Of a stretch of 57,290 nucleotides of DNA, positions 55,429-57,290 are shown piece after piece. Both the position numbers and the translations under genes were made by a program. Under the pieces are notes generated by a model. The model saw nothing but the letters and a program-made list of their open reading frames with translations, did not search any database and had not been told where the DNA came from. Source of the stretch: Mucilaginibacter sp. (GTDB lineage Bacteria > Bacteroidota > Bacteroidia > Sphingobacteriales > Sphingobacteriaceae); contig JANXTT010000023.1 in NCBI GenBank assembly GCA_025352225.1, positions 1-57,290 of the forward strand, in the 5' to 3' direction. Position 1 is the stretch's first letter, and each line of letters starts with the position of its first letter.

Positions 55429-56637
55429 ATGGAGATCAAAGCGTTAACTGAACTGGAAATACAAAATTTAAGACAAGAAACAAAAGGAACAGTTGGAAAG
55501 ATCCATTTTAATAATGCTGGTGCCTCACTTCCACCCGATGTTGTGGTGGAAACCGTGATCAGTTATTTACAGGAAGAGGCGACCCTTGGCGGATATGAAA
55601 CTGAGTTTAAATATAAGGAACAATTAGAGAATACCTATGTATCCATTGCCCGGCTGATCAATGCGGGCAAAGATGAGATTGCTATTGCAGAAAATGCAAG
55701 TACCGCCTGGACGTTGGCTTTTAATGGCATATCCTTTAAAAGCGGCGATGAGGTAATCACCTGCGAAATGGAATATGTAACAAACCTGATTGGGTTTGTA
55801 CATGCCAAAAAAAAATACGGTATCACAATTAAAGTGATTCCTAATGATATACGTGGCAATTTTTCTATGACGGAATTTGAGGATGCCATCTCAGAAAAAA
55901 CCAAATTAATTGCTATAACACATATCCCATCAAGTGCGGGAGGTATGATCCCGATTGTTGAAATAGGGAAAATAGCCCGCAAGCACAATATTTTATATTT
56001 AGTTGATGCTTGCCAAAGCGTAGGGCAAGTACCCATAGATGTAAAAGAAATTAATTGTGATATGTTGGCTGTAACGGGCCGTAAGTATTTACGTGCACCC
56101 AGAGGTACAGGCTTTTTATTTGTAAGAAAAGCTGTTCAGGATAAGTTGGATAGTATATTTATAGATGGCTTTACAGTACAATGGGTTACTGAGGACGATT
56201 ACAAAATAAGAGATGATGCCAGGCGGTTTGAATTGTACGAAAGAAATCGCGCGTTGACACTCGGATTAGGTAAAGCTGTTGACTATGTACTAAATATTGG
56301 GGTTGACAGAATTTGGCAAAGGATTCAATTTTTGAGCAGACTTATGCGCCAGCAACTAAAAGGTATTAATGGCATAACCGTGCACGACATTGGCGACCAA
56401 CAATGCGGGATCGTTACATTTTCAGTAAATGGAATTGAGAGTGCCCTGATAAAAAACGAATTGGCTGAAAAGCAAATAAACGTATCTGTAGGCCTGGCTA
56501 AATCAACCTTATATTATATGAATAAAAACCATTTAACTGCCGTGGTAAGAGCTTCTTTACATTATTATAATACCGAAGAGGAGATTAAATTATGCTGTAA
56601 GGAATTAGTTTTATTGTGTAAGGAGGTAGAAAATTAG
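55429..56637 (+). CDS. Aminotransferase class V-fold PLP-dependent enzyme
   Basis: The frame is open from a TTG at 55354, and ATG 55366 would add a hydrophobic stretch, but ATG 55429 (MEIKALTELEIQNLRQETKG) fits the family start best. The 402-residue enzyme shows KIHFNNAGASLPP, the cofactor-binding ENASTAWTLAFNG, LYLVDACQSVGQ and the Schiff-base Lys219 in VTGRKYLRAPRGTGFLF. Members include cysteine desulfurases, isopenicillin-N-epimerase-like enzymes and EgtE-like C-S lyases; the motif GRKYLRAPRGTGF is nearest to the EgtE type. No ergothioneine genes are nearby, so the substrate is open. Confidence 0.8.
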   Translation: MEIKALTELEIQNLRQETKGTVGKIHFNNAGASLPPDVVVETVISYLQEEATLGGYETEFKYKEQLENTYVSIARLINAGKDEIAIAENASTAWTLAFNGISFKSGDEVITCEMEYVTNLIGFVHAKKKYGITIKVIPNDIRGNFSMTEFEDAISEKTKLIAITHIPSSAGGMIPIVEIGKIARKHNILYLVDACQSVGQVPIDVKEINCDMLAVTGRKYLRAPRGTGFLFVRKAVQDKLDSIFIDGFTVQWVTEDDYKIRDDARRFELYERNRALTLGLGKAVDYVLNIGVDRIWQRIQFLSRLMRQQLKGINGITVHDIGDQQCGIVTFSVNGIESALIKNELAEKQINVSVGLAKSTLYYMNKNHLTAVVRASLHYYNTEEEIKLCCKELVLLCKEVEN

Positions 56638-56644
56638 GTGCATT

Positions 56645-57289
56645 CTAATCTTCTGAAGCGGCCAGAAATGCAATGTGAAAAGTTGAGCCCACAGTAAGCT
56701 CGCTTTCCACCCATATACGGCCCTTATGCCTTTCCATTATCTTTTTAACAATGGCCAGGCCTACACCTGAGCCTTCATATTCGTCAACATCATCCGAACG
56801 TGTAAAAAGGTCGAATATCTTTTCCAGATCATGCAATTTAATTCCAATGCCATTATCGGTCACACGGTAGCGAACTTGATTTTCAAAATGCTCACCACTG
56901 ACGTTAACAACCGGCGATATGGTTTTACTGGAGTATTTAATGGCGTTTCCTAATAAATTAGAGAAAACTTGCTGGATCATGGTTTCGTCGCCATAAATAT
57001 GAGGTGTAGTGCCAATATCAATAGTCAGGGCTAAATGTTCATTAGCTACCAATAACTGCTCTTTCAAATCAGCGAGCAAGGCAGCCACGTTCACAAAACG
57101 AGGCTTAACCTTTATTTGCCCCGCTTTAGAATAATTAAGAACCTCCTCAATCATCACCTGCATGCGGTCGGCACCGGTAAGAATACATTCCAGCATCCGT
57201 TGCTCGCGGAAATTTAACTGAGCACTGCGCTGGAGCAGCTGAGAAAAACTTTTGATTGTTGTGAGCGGATTTTTAAGGTCATGAGAAAT
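56645..57289 (-). CDS. Sensor histidine kinase, C-terminal part (runs off the window)
   Basis: The minus-strand frame stays open to the window edge, so the gene is longer than seen. The first visible residues are ISHDLKNPLTTIKSFSQLLQ, containing the phosphoacceptor His, followed by EEVLNYSKAGQIKVKP, N-box QVFSNLLGNAIKYSSK, DNGIGIKLHDLEKIF and GSGVGLAIVKKI. This is a canonical HisKA plus HATPase_c core of about 214 residues. The sensor part lies beyond the window. It converges with the PLP enzyme gene, 7 bases away. Confidence 0.92.
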   Translation of the reverse strand: MSHDLKNPLTTIKSFSQLLQRSAQLNFREQRMLECILTGADRMQVMIEEVLNYSKAGQIKVKPRFVNVAALLADLKEQLLVANEHLALTIDIGTTPHIYGDETMIQQVFSNLLGNAIKYSSKTISPVVNVSGEHFENQVRYRVTDNGIGIKLHDLEKIFDLFTRSDDVDEYEGSGVGLAIVKKIMERHKGRIWVESELTVGSTFHIAFLAASED

Positions 57290-57290
57290 G

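Overview
The window looks like chromosomal DNA from a Bacteroidota bacterium, most likely family Sphingobacteriaceae (Mucilaginibacter/Pedobacter-like). This is an inference from AT-rich composition, signal peptides ending in ...AQ, weak Shine-Dalgarno sites, a TAnnTTTG-type promoter element, a type IX secretion (T9SS) sorting tail, Reg_prop/Y_Y_Y sensor kinases and LytS/LytTR pairs. No rRNA, tRNA, CRISPR array or insertion sequence was seen.

Layout. 1-3.5 kb: end of an unknown gene, a frameshifted secreted protein, a beta-barrel protein and a lipoprotein. 3.5-8.1 kb: PaiB-like protein, group III truncated globin, then on the minus strand DUF1345, YwbE, argH and purK. 8.2-15 kb: Thermus-type isocitrate dehydrogenase, a DHA2 MFS exporter, small conserved proteins, a DUF2383 four-helix protein and a GIN-domain lipoprotein. 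15-19.4 kb: a Dph6-like PP-loop protein convergent with a cobT-cobS-cobC operon for cobalamin lower-loop assembly, plus a CrtA-like protein. 19.7-28.5 kb: DUF2892, a P-type ATPase, a CoA-transferase, an ABC exporter and unknown membrane or envelope proteins.

28.5-40.8 kb is the most remarkable part. After a hybrid histidine kinase comes a tight six-gene unit: DUF4402 subunit, PapD-like chaperone, fibre-like protein, large repeat adhesin with a T9SS tail, second DUF4402 protein, and a 997-residue usher-like outer-membrane protein. It reads as a non-canonical chaperone-usher surface-fibre system in a phylum where such systems are not well described. The usher ends in a SPOR-like peptidoglycan-binding domain.

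41-57.3 kb is a signalling island: a receiver-kinase, three kinases sharing a nearly identical coiled-coil plus kinase module (one with two PAS domains, two with 14-blade periplasmic propellers), a decayed remnant of a fourth paralogue between them, a LytTR/LytS pair, an acyltransferase, a PLP enzyme and the 3' part of one more kinase. The paralogous kinases carry neither a receiver nor a DNA-binding domain, so their output partners must lie elsewhere or be the neighbouring receiver-kinase or LytTR protein.
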